From: Sphagnum compactum
Taxonomy: Eukaryota > Bryophyta > Sphagnopsida > Sphagnales
DNA length: 64,000 nucleotides
Direction of reading: 5' to 3'
Assembly: GCA_965153455.1 (NCBI GenBank)
Contig: OZ234493.1
Span: 6,686,213 to 6,750,212 of the forward strand
Below, one piece after another: positions 45,535 to 58,675 of the stretch (positions are counted from its first letter, which is position 1; every line of letters begins with the position of its first letter). The position numbers and the translations under genes were made by a program. The notes under the pieces are model-generated. The model had not been told where the DNA came from and searched no databases. It saw nothing but the letters and a program-made list of their open reading frames with translations.

Positions 45535-48100
45535 AAAGCAATGTAACATAAGCTCTGCTGAAGTAGCTCAAAAATATTCCATGATAAATGTAGTGACCTG
45601 TGCAGTTGTAATGAGGAACTTCACCTGGGGTGATTCTGCAGGCTGCAGGTATGCCCCGCTTGGAGGCAATGTACTTTCCACAGGAGTGGTGGTCTTGACA
45701 GCATGTGTCTACTTTGCCCTCTTTTGGTGAGGGCTCACTGAAAACTAGGTGTGCTAGGTTAGGCTCAAGGGCTTTTTGATATCAAGTTATAGAATTCTAT
45801 CTGAATGAGCCTTGAAAAAATATTGTTGTCCTCAGGGTCCTAAGGGAGGTAGAATAACAAAGACTTTCCAATGATCAATGCTTATGCTCCTGCTCCCTGA
45901 GGTTCTGCCATTACTTTAATCTGTTTGAAATGTGGATGGGATGTGTGGTGTCATGTTAATTTGTAATCTTTGCTCACATGACAAATTGGTTTCTCATCCC
46001 TAAGAACTTCACATTGCAAAGCACTTTGACTAAAGGTTCTTGAAGTTGATAGGTATGCATGTTGTAGGATGGGTCAATTTGATCTCACACTAATCAATCG
46101 AACATTTAACAGGAAAAGGTGGGATGGAAGGGTATCAATGCAGGCATGAACAACTTACAGATTTTGTATGCTGTGCTATTCTAGTTTACAAGTGACACAT
46201 ATACAAGCAAAACTTTGAAATTTATGCTGTTATATCCGGAGAACAAATGCTGAGGAAAGGGTAAAGGTTTGTGCACATATTCTGTTGGTCTTTAACCTTT
46301 ATGGTTACATGGATAGATAATTTTGCAAAGTACATAGACTCATATGCGTACCCAAATTGGAAATTTTTAGATAGTGTATATACATTTAGCCACCCTGGTT
46401 TTTAAAAGTGTGCTTTCAAATGACATATACAAATCAGTATACACTAACATTAGTCACAACATATAATTTTCCAAAAATTGCTTGGATCAGATTTATTATT
46501 AAAAGACCAGCATCCAATGTTTGACCTTGGTTTTTGTCTTCGAAGGAAGTAAATGTTGTGAAGAGCATGCTGAAAATGGGTGGAGTGGGGACTCCTCTTT
46601 TAGGTTAGCCTATTAATCTCAATTGCATGGCTCAGTGACGTCCCTTTTATGTTGCTTATACTGGCAAGGGACTTGCAGTCTGTTCTGAGTGTCTGTGTTC
46701 TGCTTGTTCCAATGTTATGCTCATCAATCAACAAGATCTCGTCTAATTCATGGTGCAGAAAATGCTATGCCTCCAGATCCCTATGAAAAGTAGAGGAACC
46801 AGTTTTTCATGATCAACTTGAATTAAATTGTCCAATGCTAAATGCAGCTATCATTTCATGTGGAGATGATTTTGGTCCTCAGAGTGACATTACAATGCTC
46901 AACCACGTATATGATGACTGACCATGTGTGATGTTGTCAAATTGCTGATGCATGTGAAGCTGAGGAGCAAAGGTGGGGGCTAGTGTTACCAGCTCTAGTG
47001 AATTGAGACAGTTCTCAAATATATTCAAGCCCAGAATCTTGAAGGTGCTTCCTTGCAAAGTATTTTCATTGCAATACATCACGTCATCTTCCAGACAACT
47101 ATTCCACAATGCACTGAGTATTTTGCACCAAGAAATTGGGTTTAGCATAGTGAATCAATTGTAGATTGTAGAGACAAGCTCATATGGGCTCAAGTGGACA
47201 CAAAAAAAGGGGACTAAACTGCTTTTCTCATCTAAATTGGTCCTGAAAGGAATTTCACTCCCAGTTTTAGATTTGCCTTCACTGCTGCTCCACACTCCCC
47301 TTGGAATCAAAAAATCTTGTAAGGATCAAATCCTTTGAATCTTGTGGAGTGGATGCCAAGGTTGATCAAATGGTACCCCCTTTTACTCCAATTGGGATGG
47401 ATTTGAGGCCATCTCTAGGGCCCAAAGAGAGTTACTGCATGGGTAACTTTGATATGTGTTCATCAGATAGAAAAATTTGGTGGGCATCCATTTTTCATTC
47501 ATGACAATTGGCATCTACATTAAACATTCAATTACAATAACTCATTTTCTGTGAAGAAAAACCTTCAAAAGTGCCTTGGTTCGTGTAAAACAACAATTGA
47601 CTATCTATATGAGTCACGCACCAACAAGGTGAAGAATCCGTATCCTAACTGTGGCACACTGAGCCTGAGTGAAAATGGAGAAGAGGAGGGAAAGGAAAAC
47701 TCGAAGACCCAGGGATTGGCTGTTTCAATCCAATCTGGTCTCAAACTGAAATGTGATAGTGCTTGCTATATGCTTAAGAAAAATCACCTCAGGCTTGTCG
47801 CCTTATAACCATCTTAGCCTCTTAGCGGGTAGCATAGTTGTTGGCAAACAAGGTTAAGGGCTATGGAATTTGGTCAGGGCAATGGACTTCCGAGGTGGAT
47901 TGTAGATTCCCCACTGTAATGAGGAATGTTTTTTCATTTGGAACTAGGTTTCATTTTCTTGGTACATTCCCAACTTAAATCAAATTGAACTTGAGTCTAG
48001 TTTTCTCATTCCAGTGACGAGTAACTAGAACTGGTATATTAGGGATTATTTCGGAATCCTTGATATGATCGTCCATGGACCATTCCAAAGACAAATTCAG
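45535..48100. other. Intergenic, no supported gene
   Basis: Frames at 47301-47504 and 47551-47808 (plus) are short and unrecognised. No transposon proteins or repeats stand out. Confidence 0.35.
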
Positions 48101-48215
48101 AAATAACTATCTCATTTTCAAAGTAACTATTTCATTTCTTTCTTAATAATTATCTCGCACCTTTTCTAATAACTATCTCCATCTTATAACTATCTCACTC
48201 TTTTTCTCTATCCAC
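48101..48215. repeat. Repeats of AATAACTATCTCA
   Basis: Five variants of 'AATAACTATCTCAYYTT' occur in about 110 bp (near 48103, 48123, 48146, 48168 and 48186). Confidence 0.65.
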
Positions 48216-48860
48216 CAACATGGATATAAAAATCACCAACGTGATACTAAATTAATTAATTAACATGTGTCTTTTCATGTCCATGAAATGTATATTCATT
48301 TAAATTAAATTTGACATTGGCATGAATAATGATGAATTATTACAAATCGTATGAAAACATAAGGAAAAAAATAAATTAGTTGATTGTCGCTGTAGTGCAC
48401 AGCAGTGCGGAGCTCAAATTGGATTGTAGTAAGAACATTGATTTTTGTAACTTATGAACTCCAACAGGGTTTTGGGTGATTGTAGGGAAGGCTGATTAAT
48501 AAATTCAAAATTGGGGATGCAAAAACGTTCTAAATTTTGATATTTGACATGAAGTTTTGGTAAAATAATAACAAGGTTGGCTCATCGTATACCATCAGAA
48601 TAGTGTTAATCATTGTGTAATTGTTAATTCTTCGTGGTTTACAAAACTAGACAAATGTTTGATAAGGTTGATAATTTCTGGTATCTTGTGGGTTTTAGAT
48701 AATTGATAGCCTTTCCGTCTTGAAAAGACTATTCCAAAATGATGAGGCTTTGATCAAAACATCATCCCAATTGTTTTCCACATATGTAGGATTTCCTAGG
48801 TTTCAAATTTAGTTTTTGCAAAATAGAAAATTACCACCAATATTGCTTGCCAAACCCTAT
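48216..48860. other. AT-rich spacer without recognised features
   Basis: No supported gene. Confidence 0.35.
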
Positions 48861-49095
48861 GGCCCACTTTACACTAGGAGTCAAGCCCAAGGTTGAACTC
48901 AAATCAAGCGTTCCTATTGGTCCAATCACTGAAATCAGCCCCAAGGGCTTTACACTAGGAGTCAAGGCTGAAAAAGAGAACAATTTTTTTAATAAACCAC
49001 TTTATGACCCTGACTTTGCCTCAAGGCCAAAAAAAAAAACCTATCAACTTGGGAGGCCAATTTGCAATCCTTGGAGCCAATGTTGTTACAATAAG
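48861..49095. mobile_element. Second copy of the Tourist-like MITE, truncated
   Basis: It starts GGCCCACTTTACACTAGGAG and has an internal copy CTTTACACTAGGAGTCAAGG, then GGGAGGCCAATTTGCAA. Read forward it matches the reverse strand of 24073-23840, with an internal deletion. The other terminal repeat is missing, so the copy is one-ended. Confidence 0.7.
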
Positions 49096-51620
49096 ATATT
49101 GTTGTTTTGATGAAATTCACAATGTAAAATCAAAATAAACCCTAAACCTAACCTTAGGCTATATCTTCTACTCTTCATTTCATCTCTCTTCATTTTCCTC
49201 TCCTCCTATTGAACTTTTACAGTTGCTTCTAAACAATGAAAGGAATTTTAAATTTTTTCTACTTCGGATATGGTCATGAAAAACACGTTACAAAAATCTT
49301 GTGTCTATGCTCAACCATGGGTGGTCTGACTTTTAGAGTTTAGTTTGAGAAAGAAAGCAAAGATGGGAAGAAGAATGATTCCAACAAAGAAAGAAATGAA
49401 AACATATGAATGGTTGAAGGTTTGGTCTTCATTAAGGTGTATCAATATTTCACATGATCATAACAACACATGCCCAACAAAACATGAATATAAGGGAAGT
49501 TCACTCAAACATGTGAAGATAAACAATTCTAGTAAAAGTCATTTTAGTTTTACTTTGAAAGAATTTTTTGAAAATGTATAAAAGGATTAAAAACTTGGAG
49601 GAAATGAGATTGTAAATTTTAAACTTTTATAAAATTAGTTATGAATTTCTGAAAATTTGTGGTAGCTTAACTTAATTATGACCCTAACATGCTTTGTGAA
49701 ATGTGCTTTTGACATTTCAAGTTTTTTTTTATCAAAATCGTAATATGAATAGATGATATTTTTTAAAAACATTCATCAGAAACTTCTAATATCATGAAAT
49801 TTCAATAAAATCTATGCAAAAATCATAAAACAATGTTCATGTGAAATCCATAAGCTTCAAAGTGTAACAATGACACAAAAATGTATATATTATTTTTATA
49901 TAAATGATATGTCTTTTCTACTTATGATGTCTTATATGAAGTATGTACAATTTACATTTTAACTATTATGCATTATCATTTTATAATTTTATGTAAAATT
50001 ATGTGATTTTTGTACAAACATGTGAATATTGGATTTAGCATAAAATTTGTATGAACCTATGGCCAAAAATGACACATTACACTTCTAATAATGATTCTAA
50101 TTACATCCATAAGCATGCAATAAATGACCTTGAGGGGAGTGAAAGGTTAGTATGAAGCTCAAATTTGATAAAATCTAGTTTCTAAACCATATGTATCTAG
50201 TGGTGGAAATATAAAATACATGCAAAATAATTCCATAACTATCTTAGCAAATATTTTTTTTTAGATCATAAAATCCATTTTGATCTAGTTAGTACAAAAA
50301 ATCATATTTTACATGACATTAAATCATGAAAATTATAAATTGCACCCAATTCCCTCCCCTATCCCAAGTCGTGATAAAAGAGCACTATAAACTATAGCAT
50401 GGTTCTAAGTACAACAATGATTTTGGGTACCTTTCCCTTAAAGAGGAATGCTTCACAAGTGTACAACTTTTTTATCAAATGCATGCATGAGATATTTCAC
50501 ATTTTAATGTATGCAATTACATATGTGGGATTAAAGTTCATCACATTACACCCAAAGGAATTGTAAATTGGACCTACAAAGTTTGATCAATTGAATATGA
50601 TAATGAATTCACTAATGTTTAGCAATGTTGTATCCAAGAATGAATTGCTCTCAAATATGTTGTGTTAAATTAGGCCCAAGTCAAAATCAAATCTTTTGTA
50701 TATAAATATTTTTTTATTAATATCACTAAATGGTAAAAATGTAAGACTAGGAAAATCATCAAAAGTTAAATTATAAAATTGCACAATATGTGATTATGAT
50801 GAATCACAATATAGATTATAAATCATAAATGTTAATCACTAATATTTGTATAACCAAATTAAAATTTTCCAATTCATCTGAAGAAAGAACTATTTATAAA
50901 TTAAATCATGAGGGGAAAATTTTCCCTTTTGAAAAAAAATTTAGGGTTTTTTTATTACGTAATAAATACCTTTTTTGTACCCAAAAAAACATGTTGAAAA
51001 ATTTTACAAATTAAAGTCATTTGTTGTTTCATTGAAACATGATTTGAAAGAATAAAAATATTTGTCACGAGATGGAAATGTAAAACGTTGATTAAGGCTT
51101 TAACTTATGACCTTGGAAATTAGGGTTGGATTCCCCCTTTGATAAATTACTTATACATGTCACATATTTGGCAAGGAAGTTAACTATTGTTGACTAAACT
51201 TTTGTTGGCTTGGATACACATGCAAGATGATGCATAAATAAATTAAGATTTTAATTTTGAATAATTTTTGCATGGTTGGTTGCTAGACATGTGGACAATA
51301 TACACCATTCTAAACATCTACTTGGCCAATAGCAATGGTCTTGGTTGATTGCTTGTGCACTTGACATGACCCTAACATAAAATGATTACCAAGTTTTGAT
51401 GGCAAGTGCGTGCTAAATGCCTACATTAATACCTTTTTGAAGTTGGGGGCATGTTGTTCTAGTGTGAAAAATGTGTGCATGTGAGTGAGAACAATATAAT
51501 TTTTAGTAAATTTTTTATTAGCTAATAGTAAATATTGTCAATAGCAGTGATAATTTTTGTTTTATTTTATTGTGCAACAAAATGGCAATGTATCAATGCA
51601 TCATATTCCATCATTCGTTA
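49096..51620. other. AT-rich spacer without recognised features
   Basis: Very AT-rich. Short frames (49345-49581, 50829-51014) are unrecognised. No mobile-element protein was seen. Confidence 0.35.
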
Positions 51621-51621
51621 T

Positions 51622-51790
51622 GACATCATGCATAATGTTTTGTCATTAACATAAATCCCATGGTACATATTTCATCCTCATTAACTAGCTTTGGGTCATC
51701 ATGCATTATGTCATCATGCATAATATTTTGTCATCAACATGAATCCCATGGTACAGATTTCATCCTCATGAACCAACTTTAGGCACATGC
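51622..51790. repeat. 88-bp tandem duplication
   Basis: CATCATGCATAAT starts at 51624 and 51712. Both units run through TTTTGTCAT, AACAT, AATCCCATGGTACA and TTTCATCCTCAT in order. The junction repeats GTCATCATGCAT. Confidence 0.85.
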
Positions 51791-53715
51791 AAGAAATACT
51801 AGCTCTAGACAAAGTGCATTCAAAGTTGCAAGAGGGATTCTCCAACTTCCAGCTAATTGTTGTTTGGCATTTTGAGTGCATGAAGATGCAAAAGCTTTCT
51901 ACGACACTAAACAATCCAAATCATATGCAAAAGTGTCTCCAACTTATTGAAAAAACCTCAATCATGCACAAAGAATTTGGATAAAACTTGGTTGTTCGAC
52001 ACAAGAGCTAATTTTAAATAGGAAAAGCAAGGCTTCCAAGGTAATGAGTGTGGTATTGAACATTTGAATAACTTTTTCATTCGACGATAGGATTTCAAAA
52101 TTTAACTTTTGATTGTTTGAATCAAACTTTTGAAGGATTATCCCAACTATTTTTGGTGTTAAATCTATCAAGAAAGGGATTAGTATAGTTATGCTAATAG
52201 ATAGAGCGTTTACACTATGGAGTTCCATCCTACTCAATGTGAGGAAAGGAGGTTACTACATGGCACATAAAGCATACCATCGAAAGTTTTCTAGCTTTAG
52301 TTGAGTCAATTTTATCATGCTTGGTGGGTTCAATGAGGCAGAACTTATGGAGCTCACAATTGAGCTCTTTGTTCATTGGGTTACAATTCATAGTCGCCTT
52401 GTAGGCGATGGTAATCTGCACTTGAAGTCAATGAAAGAATGGTTTATACACCAAAAGAACCAAAAATTTATCTAAAATGAAATCATGGTGCATCATGGGT
52501 TTGCAAGGCCAACATCTTTTTAAATATGTATTCCAAAAAAGAATGGCGTGATGTGGAGGCGCAATATGGATACACCAATGGGTTCCTTTGTAATAAAATT
52601 GGTCCAAAGATCAAATCATGACTCATTACATCAGTGCTACATCATCTCAAATAAGCATTGTCAACATCTCTGTATTTTTCCACCATCAACTTCTTATCAC
52701 CTCCCTCCTACAAAACCATTAAAAAATAAAACACACATAAGTCACCAATGAAATAATTGTTGGCTCACAAAGCACACATCAACTTCCTACCTCTTCACAT
52801 TTCATTTTCCTTTCCAAACCTTTCACATTTACTCCAGGCATCCATTTAAGGTTATAGCTCCATTACGAAGTTGAATAATTTCAAGATATCTTATGGAATT
52901 GATACAAGACAAAAAGGTAATGGATAGAAGACATAAATTGAGAACCAAAGTCGAAATTGTTTTTGAGAGCCCCATTTGTCAAACCTTATGTCATATCCAC
53001 ATTTTTCCACAAACTAGATCCATATCCCACTTGTGCATGAATTGGCATGAATGGTTTAACCGTGCACCCAAAACAATTGTCATGGAAATACAAGGGGGTG
53101 TGTCACACTGTGGCCTTGCCATTTACATTAAAAAGTATCTTAAGGGCAGAAGAAGATTTATGAAATCTCAAATATTTCATCATGCAAAAATATAATCTTC
53201 AAAAAATCCTCTAAAAGAAACCAAAGTCCTTCAAGATATTAGAACTCTATAACTAATCTCAAGTTTCAAACACAAGCCAAAATATCACCTTTCAAAAATC
53301 TTCATATAAAAATAGATCTATTACATAGGGGCCAAAATCCCATTAAGCTACTATACTCTACAATGAATCTAAACACAATAATATCCTTGCCTTGGTAGGC
53401 AAGGCCAACAAACAGGTTGCTTGTAACTTGTAATTAGGGAACTTTGATGGTTGCAAAAAGAGGGATCTATTTTCAGCCATGCCAAAACTGACAAATGAAA
53501 CATCAAAATTTCAGTTTTTAGAACAAAAATGCGTGATTTCCCAGCTTGTGTGGGAAAAGTTATTTCAGACTCAGATGCTCCTTTTGAGCTTCACGGTCTT
53601 GAACCACTTTTATGGCACATGAGGACAACAAAAAGAGTCTAGTTCAGAACGCCACCAAAAAGGCCATCCTACTGAAACTGCAGGGAAATGAAGCTTCGAG
53701 TAAACTTGACACACT
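51791..53715. other. Intergenic, no supported gene
   Basis: AT-rich sequence with short unrecognised frames only (for example 52893-53195, plus). Confidence 0.35.
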
Positions 53716-53716
53716 T

Positions 53717-54140
53717 GTGCTTACCCTAAACCCTAAACCTTCGACAACCTTCTAGATATTTTGTCACTACGCAAACACACATATATACCAACAGTGGACA
53801 CAAAACAACTGAAGTCCAAGACACGCAATAAATTAGAACAAAAGCTTCCTTCAATAGCTTTGACATACACCTATAAACCATTTTGAAATCCGCAACTTGC
53901 CAACATGCACAATTGGAGCACTCAAACTCCCCCATATAACTACTTTTCTCCATTGAAATTGCAGCCTTGTCTGAACGAGCACCCCCCCTCCTTTTGCGTA
54001 CCTAAAACTTGTGCTTACCCTAAACCCTAAACCTTCGACAACCCTCGGTACCCTGGTAACAAAATAGTTTTAGGTACGCAAAAGGAGGGGGGGTATCAGG
54101 GTACCGAGGGTTGTCGAAGGTTTAGGGTTTAGGGTAAGCA
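53717..54140. repeat. Telobox-bearing interlocked inverted repeats
   Basis: Module M1 (53982-54007, CCCCCCCTCCTTTTGCGTAC) is followed by M2 (54014-54055, TTACCCTAAACCCTAAACC, then TTCGACAACCCTCGGTACCC), a short spacer, M1 inverted (54068-54093) and M2 inverted (about 54095-54138). The order M1-M2-M1'-M2' is interlocked and not a plain hairpin. A partial M2 lies at 53722-53752. Each M2 carries two plant telomere repeats (CCCTAAA). Confidence 0.85.
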
Positions 54141-54489
54141 TACATTGCGTATGTAAAATTGCATACCTAAAACATGTTACCTGACAAATGGTGTGAATTA
54201 CACAAATATGTTTGACAAATGGATGAATTTATATGAAGTATATGAAGGCTGGCCAATCTGTGCCCTTCACATGTTACAAATTTTTGGGTCTTCACTAGAA
54301 AGACTAGATGCCATTGAAGGGCACTGAATGCTTCCAATTTAAGGTCTGGGTTGGGCGAACGAGTACCTACACTGGGTACCCAGTGTTTTTCTTTAAGGAA
54401 TTTTCCTTTGGAGCCACAGTGGTGACCATCCATAGAAAGATGTAAAGGAAAAAAAAAAGTGACAATAGTCCTTAGGAAGATTAAGAGAA

Positions 54490-54660
54490 ATCTGGCTATA
54501 AATTAAATATGAAATATAAATCTTTAGTCATCCTTCTATACATTTGGCTACACATTGGAACCCAAATCATAGGGATCTGAGATTTTTTTTAAAATATTTT
54601 TGTGGTCACTTCTAATGATTGAAAACCTTCAAAAACACTTCAATTTTTAATTTCGGTTTT
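54490..54660 (+). repeat. Dispersed 170-bp AT-rich repeat, copy C
   Basis: It contains GGCTATAAATTAAATATGAA, CCTTCTATACATTTGGCTAC, and GATTGAAAACCTTCAAAAAC followed by ATTTCGG, in the same order as copies at 12555 and 14035. It ends just before the element at 54697. Confidence 0.65.
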
Positions 54661-55489
54661 TGACGAAAATGCGCCAGTAAAGAAAAGGGGTGTGATACCA
54701 TGGTAAAAGCCCCAATTGGTTTTGGGTTGCTTCTAAACATTATAGATATCACATCCCTAGACTAAATTAGGGTCTCTGAGTCCAAATTTAACATTTTCTC
54801 CATTAATTATTGACTCTTAAAGAAGAGGCCTAACTCAAGAAGGTGAAGGTACAAGTGTAAGTTTCGGGTTAGGTTCAGTTCACCCTGGCTGGCTTAGGCC
54901 AAAGTGGATACAGGGGTCTGAAAAGAATGCAGTGCTGTGGGAACAAGGATGGGCACGATTGACTCGACCAATTGCTATGGGACAACATGGGCCCAACACG
55001 TAAAACATGGCCTATGTGACAAAAGTACTATGGGGTTCTTTCTTTCAATAGTGAAAATTATGATTGATGCTTAAAAGCACTTGAGTAAAGGGAAGGCTTG
55101 CTCTTCACGGCTTCCCTAATTTGAGGGTTGTAGCCTGGAGCATGGTAGCCCAAGGGTACATGCCCAAAATCAGGGAAGATCCACCATTTGTCATGTTGTT
55201 TCAAGTTGAAAGAATTATCTTCATCTATTGGTCAATTGAATGCACTGCAAGAACTCTTTGATTGATGAAAGCATCTTCCACCCCAAGACGTGCTTTTGCA
55301 CAAGGTAAGACGTGCTCCCCAAGGCCTCCTATAATTTTGAGGGTGGTAGCCTGGGGGTGTCGTCGGCTCAAAAATTAAGGGAGGCCATATGGGGAGTAGG
55401 CCTTCCCCAACAGAAAGCACAACAAGTTTCTAAATTCAAATAGTGGAAGGTTTGCATGTGATCAGCTGCACACTCCTTTGACTAACAAA

Positions 55490-55795
55490 TGAACCTGCTA
55501 AGGCTGTCAGCTGCATTCAAAGTGCTTTTGCCACTAGCTGATTTGTGGCAGATGACAGCTTTTTGGTCTTAAGTCTTCTTTGTTGTTGTTGATTGTCATT
55601 TTGTTTTTGTCGTGCTGACTCTTCTTTGCATAAGGTTTGTACCTGATTTTTTTTTATTGATTATTTTCTTTTGCTTTTTATTTGGGTTGTGTTTACTTGT
55701 GTTCTCATTTGTCTTGTACTTTTGATGGATGGATTCCCATCCTCGATTTTTAATTTACCAGGTTTTTCTCTCTCTTTACATGTAGTGTATAAAGC
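55490..55795 (+). mobile_element. 3' tail of the same non-LTR family as at 10-11 kb
   Basis: The order TGGCAGATGACAGCTTTTTG, AGTCTTCTTTGTTGTTGTTG, CATAAGGTTTGTACCTG, GTGTTTACTTGTGTTCTCAT, CTTGTACTTTTGATGG and ATCCTCGATTTTTAATTTAC matches 10975-11210 step by step. It is a 5'-truncated insertion inside the 2.6-kb element. Confidence 0.7.
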
Positions 55796-55799
55796 CCCA

Positions 55800-56985
55800 A
55801 GGTGGTGGCATTCCAAAAATAGGGGCATAGGATGAGATCATAGCTTGAGTCCTAGCCCCACATTTTGTGAATATCCCCCAACCCATATGATTCACCTATG
55901 ATAAAGCATGCCATTAAAATTTTCATGAACCTAAACATTCCTAGATCATAGGGCCTATGAGACTCGAAGGGATTTTTTTAATAGAAGTAAAATCCCTCCC
56001 AGTCATGATGTGTAGGCATAATATCACTCCTCTTTTGTAGGAGGGATATAAGGTGCCCTCCAAAGACACTTGGAAAATTCTTGGAGTTGCTCTTGGATAC
56101 AAAGAAAAAATCTTACAAAGGACAAACCTTGTAATGCCTTATGGAGTTAGATTGCACAATCCATTTGTCGGTTCCCTTTTTCAGCATTTAATTCATCTCT
56201 TTTAAATGGATAGTTCAAATTTGATATTCCATGCCTCTTTGCCCAAACTTTTGTTTTCCGATGTAGTTTTGCGGGCATTCTTACATCAATGGTAGCAGCT
56301 CATCATTATTGTTAATTCATAGGTAATGCGATCGCAGAATGATGAGCAAAGTTTTTGTTTCTGTATGTGATTTGGAAATCAATAGAGGCCATTTGAACAT
56401 TTGTACAAGCAAAATGCACAATGAATATATTCCAAGAGTAAGTATGATTTTTGAGATGGAAAATGCCTTTTCCACTTTCAACTTGTCATTTTGAAATTCT
56501 CCCCCTAAAAAGAAATGCAAAAAAAACTTGAACCCATATAAGAGCTGAGTCAAAATGAGTCTCTTGCAAATGGAAAGATCTTATGTGTAAGGTAAAACCT
56601 TATTCTAGCCCCCTATTTTGGGAATGGCCCTAACCCCTGGGGTTTACCCATCGTAGCGGAGGAGGCAAAGGTTAAAACTTATTGTGAACTTGCCTAGATC
56701 ATGAGGTGCAGGAGGGGAGGGTTCTTCACTTCTTAAGAGTGGAAGGATTAGATCATGAGGCATACTAGAAGGGGGAGGGGGAAGGCTCGTAAGTTTACCG
56801 CTTATGAGTGGGAGGGATCTTATGCCTACACTTCAAGTGTGAAAAGAACCTCATGTGTAAGATCCCTTTCACTCCTTAACAAGTAGGTGAAAAATCTCTC
56901 GTTTTTTTAGGAGGGACATTCATGGATGTAGCGAGCCCTCCAAATATACTAGGAAATTTCTTGGAGGTGATTATTAATAGTTTTA
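55800..56985. repeat. Diverged internal duplication within the 2.6-kb element
   Basis: The block around 55880-56110 (CCTAGATCATAGGGCC, then GTAGGCATAATATCAC, then GTGCCCTCCAAAGACACTTG, then TTCTTGGAG) has a looser counterpart at 56690-56985 (CCTAGATCATGAGGTGC, then TATGCCTACACTT, then GCCCTCCAAATATACTAGG, then TTCTTGGAG). No protein was recognised. Confidence 0.4.
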
Positions 56986-57308
56986 AAAGGCCAACCAAGA
57001 AGTCTAAGCTCGGGATCAAAAGATGCTCTTCAGTGTGGGCCAGGAGACATAGCAGAGTTGGAAAGATTATTAATAGAGGTATAGCTTTCCTCGTACATGA
57101 GGAGATGAGGAGGGGGACCAGGTGGCCCCAGGGTGAACTAGGGTACCCACAATAGTACTTTCACTTTTTGAGTGAGGCCTCTTAGTGGCCGTATTAAGCC
57201 CAAAATATGTTAGATTTGAACTCAGAGACTCTGATTTAGTCTTATCATGGGATATTTATAATGTTTAGAAACAATTTAAATGTAATTTGGGATTTTTTTT
57301 ACCATGGT

Positions 57309-57963
57309 ACAATAAATAAGTCCGTGAACAACCCTAAACCCAAAGAAAGAATGTTCGTAACCCTTTGATTTGTGTGTCCAATGGCACAAAAATTGCTCAA
57401 CTTGATTTTAAAGATGAAAAAAATATTGAAAAAGTGTTCAATGATAAGTACATGCTCGGGGGATGGGCCGTTCTATTCACCTGACTCCAATGTGGGTGCT
57501 GGTCCACACAAGTCGTGAAGCAATAAAGCCTCGAAACTCCAAATGTTATCGGTAGTTCTTCGCATTGTTGGATTCCCTCGAATCCCATGACCTTCTCAAG
57601 CCCCGTCCATTTTTTCCTCTGTATCTCGTAGATGCTTCCCAACCTCAACTTGCCTGAGAACATGATTTTTATTTTGAAAAGACCTGCCAGTCTGGCGGGG
57701 TCCTTCTGGCTTCTCGAAGTTACGGTCCAGCCTAGAGAATAACTTGGAGAGCCAGAAGTTCTTATTTCTCTTTCTTTTTCATTTAAAAATTCGGTCTCTT
57801 CAAAAATGGACCGGTTCTTTAGGCATGCGAATATTCCTTAGAGAGGGCCTTCCAAATTTTTGACCTCCCTCGGCCTACTGGCATTGGGGATCTCAAATCT
57901 GAAAGGCCCTCTATATGGAACCTTGTCCAATATGTAAAGCGGTTGAAGACAATTTATAATGTA
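57309..57963. other. Spacer between the TIR element and the Helitrons
   Basis: The minus-strand frame 57663-57397 is short and unrecognised. No repeats stand out. Confidence 0.35.
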
Positions 57964-58606
57964 CTAGTTTGAACCCCGTGCCTAATGCACAGGTGTGTTA
58001 TTTCAACAATGTTTGGTTCATGTTTTAGTTTTTTTTTTAAAACTTTTAGTTTTTTTTATTTATGTTTGTTTCATGTTTTGATTTTTTCTATTCTTATTTT
58101 GTCTATCTTCATTTTTTTCCTATTTTTATGCATTTATTTATTTATTTAGTTTCTATTTTCTTTTCCCAAAAAAATCTTGTTTTTCTAATATGTTTTATAA
58201 TAAAAATAATTTTAAAAAATTTATTTTTGTTTGATTAGATGCAGGTTTGAAGTTTGGAAAAAGAAGACAAACCTCATTTTTTTTTCAAGTATGGTTTTTT
58301 TTCTCTTTCTTTTGCCCTCTATTTGGTTTTTTATTTTTCGTCATCTATTTTTTAAATTTTTTAAAGATTATTTTACTATATTTCCCTTTTTTGTTTCATG
58401 TTTAAGTGTTTAAAAAAAGTTTCTAATTGTTAAAGTGTTTTTTTGTTTTTATTTTTTTCCTAGTTTTTTCCCTTTCTAAAATATATATTTGTTCTGTTTG
58501 GATGGATGACAGACGGATGACGAGATGGATGACGGACGGATGGATGGATGGAAAGCTTCATTTCATCCCGAAGCTTCACGACCACGACGTCCTTTACTAT
58601 ATAGAA
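57964..58606 (-). mobile_element. Short Helitron-like element at the 3' end of a larger one
   Basis: On the minus strand it would begin TCTATATAGTAAAGGACG (58606) after a T and end with the hairpin GTGCATTAGGCAC (57990-57978), ten bases, then CTAG at 57967-57964 followed by T. A TC start, a short hairpin and a CTRR end before T are the Helitron rules. The interior is T-rich (in plus orientation) and holds a GGATGGATGGATGAC-like minisatellite at 58499-58555. No coding capacity, so it is non-autonomous. Confidence 0.5.
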
Positions 58607-58675
58607 TGAACCCCGTGCCTAATGCACAGATGTGTGTGCATTTGACAGTACATATTACAAAATTACAATTACAAA

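Larger units (their letters stand above)
54697..57308. mobile_element. 2.6-kb element with about 135-bp terminal inverted repeats
   Basis: The left end 54697-54833 starts ACCATGGTAAAA and continues through TTGCTTCTAAACATTATAGA, CTAAATTAGGGTCTCTGAG and GAGGCC. The reverse strand of 57308-57173 shows the same words in the same order (ACCATGGTAAAA, TTGTTTCTAAACATTATAAA, CTAAATCAGAGTCTCTGAG, GAGGCC). No transposase was found inside. The interior holds the tail of a non-LTR element (55490-55795) and loosely repeated GGAGGG-rich blocks. The same terminus appears in the smaller elements at 1945 and 13091-13207. Confidence 0.65.
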
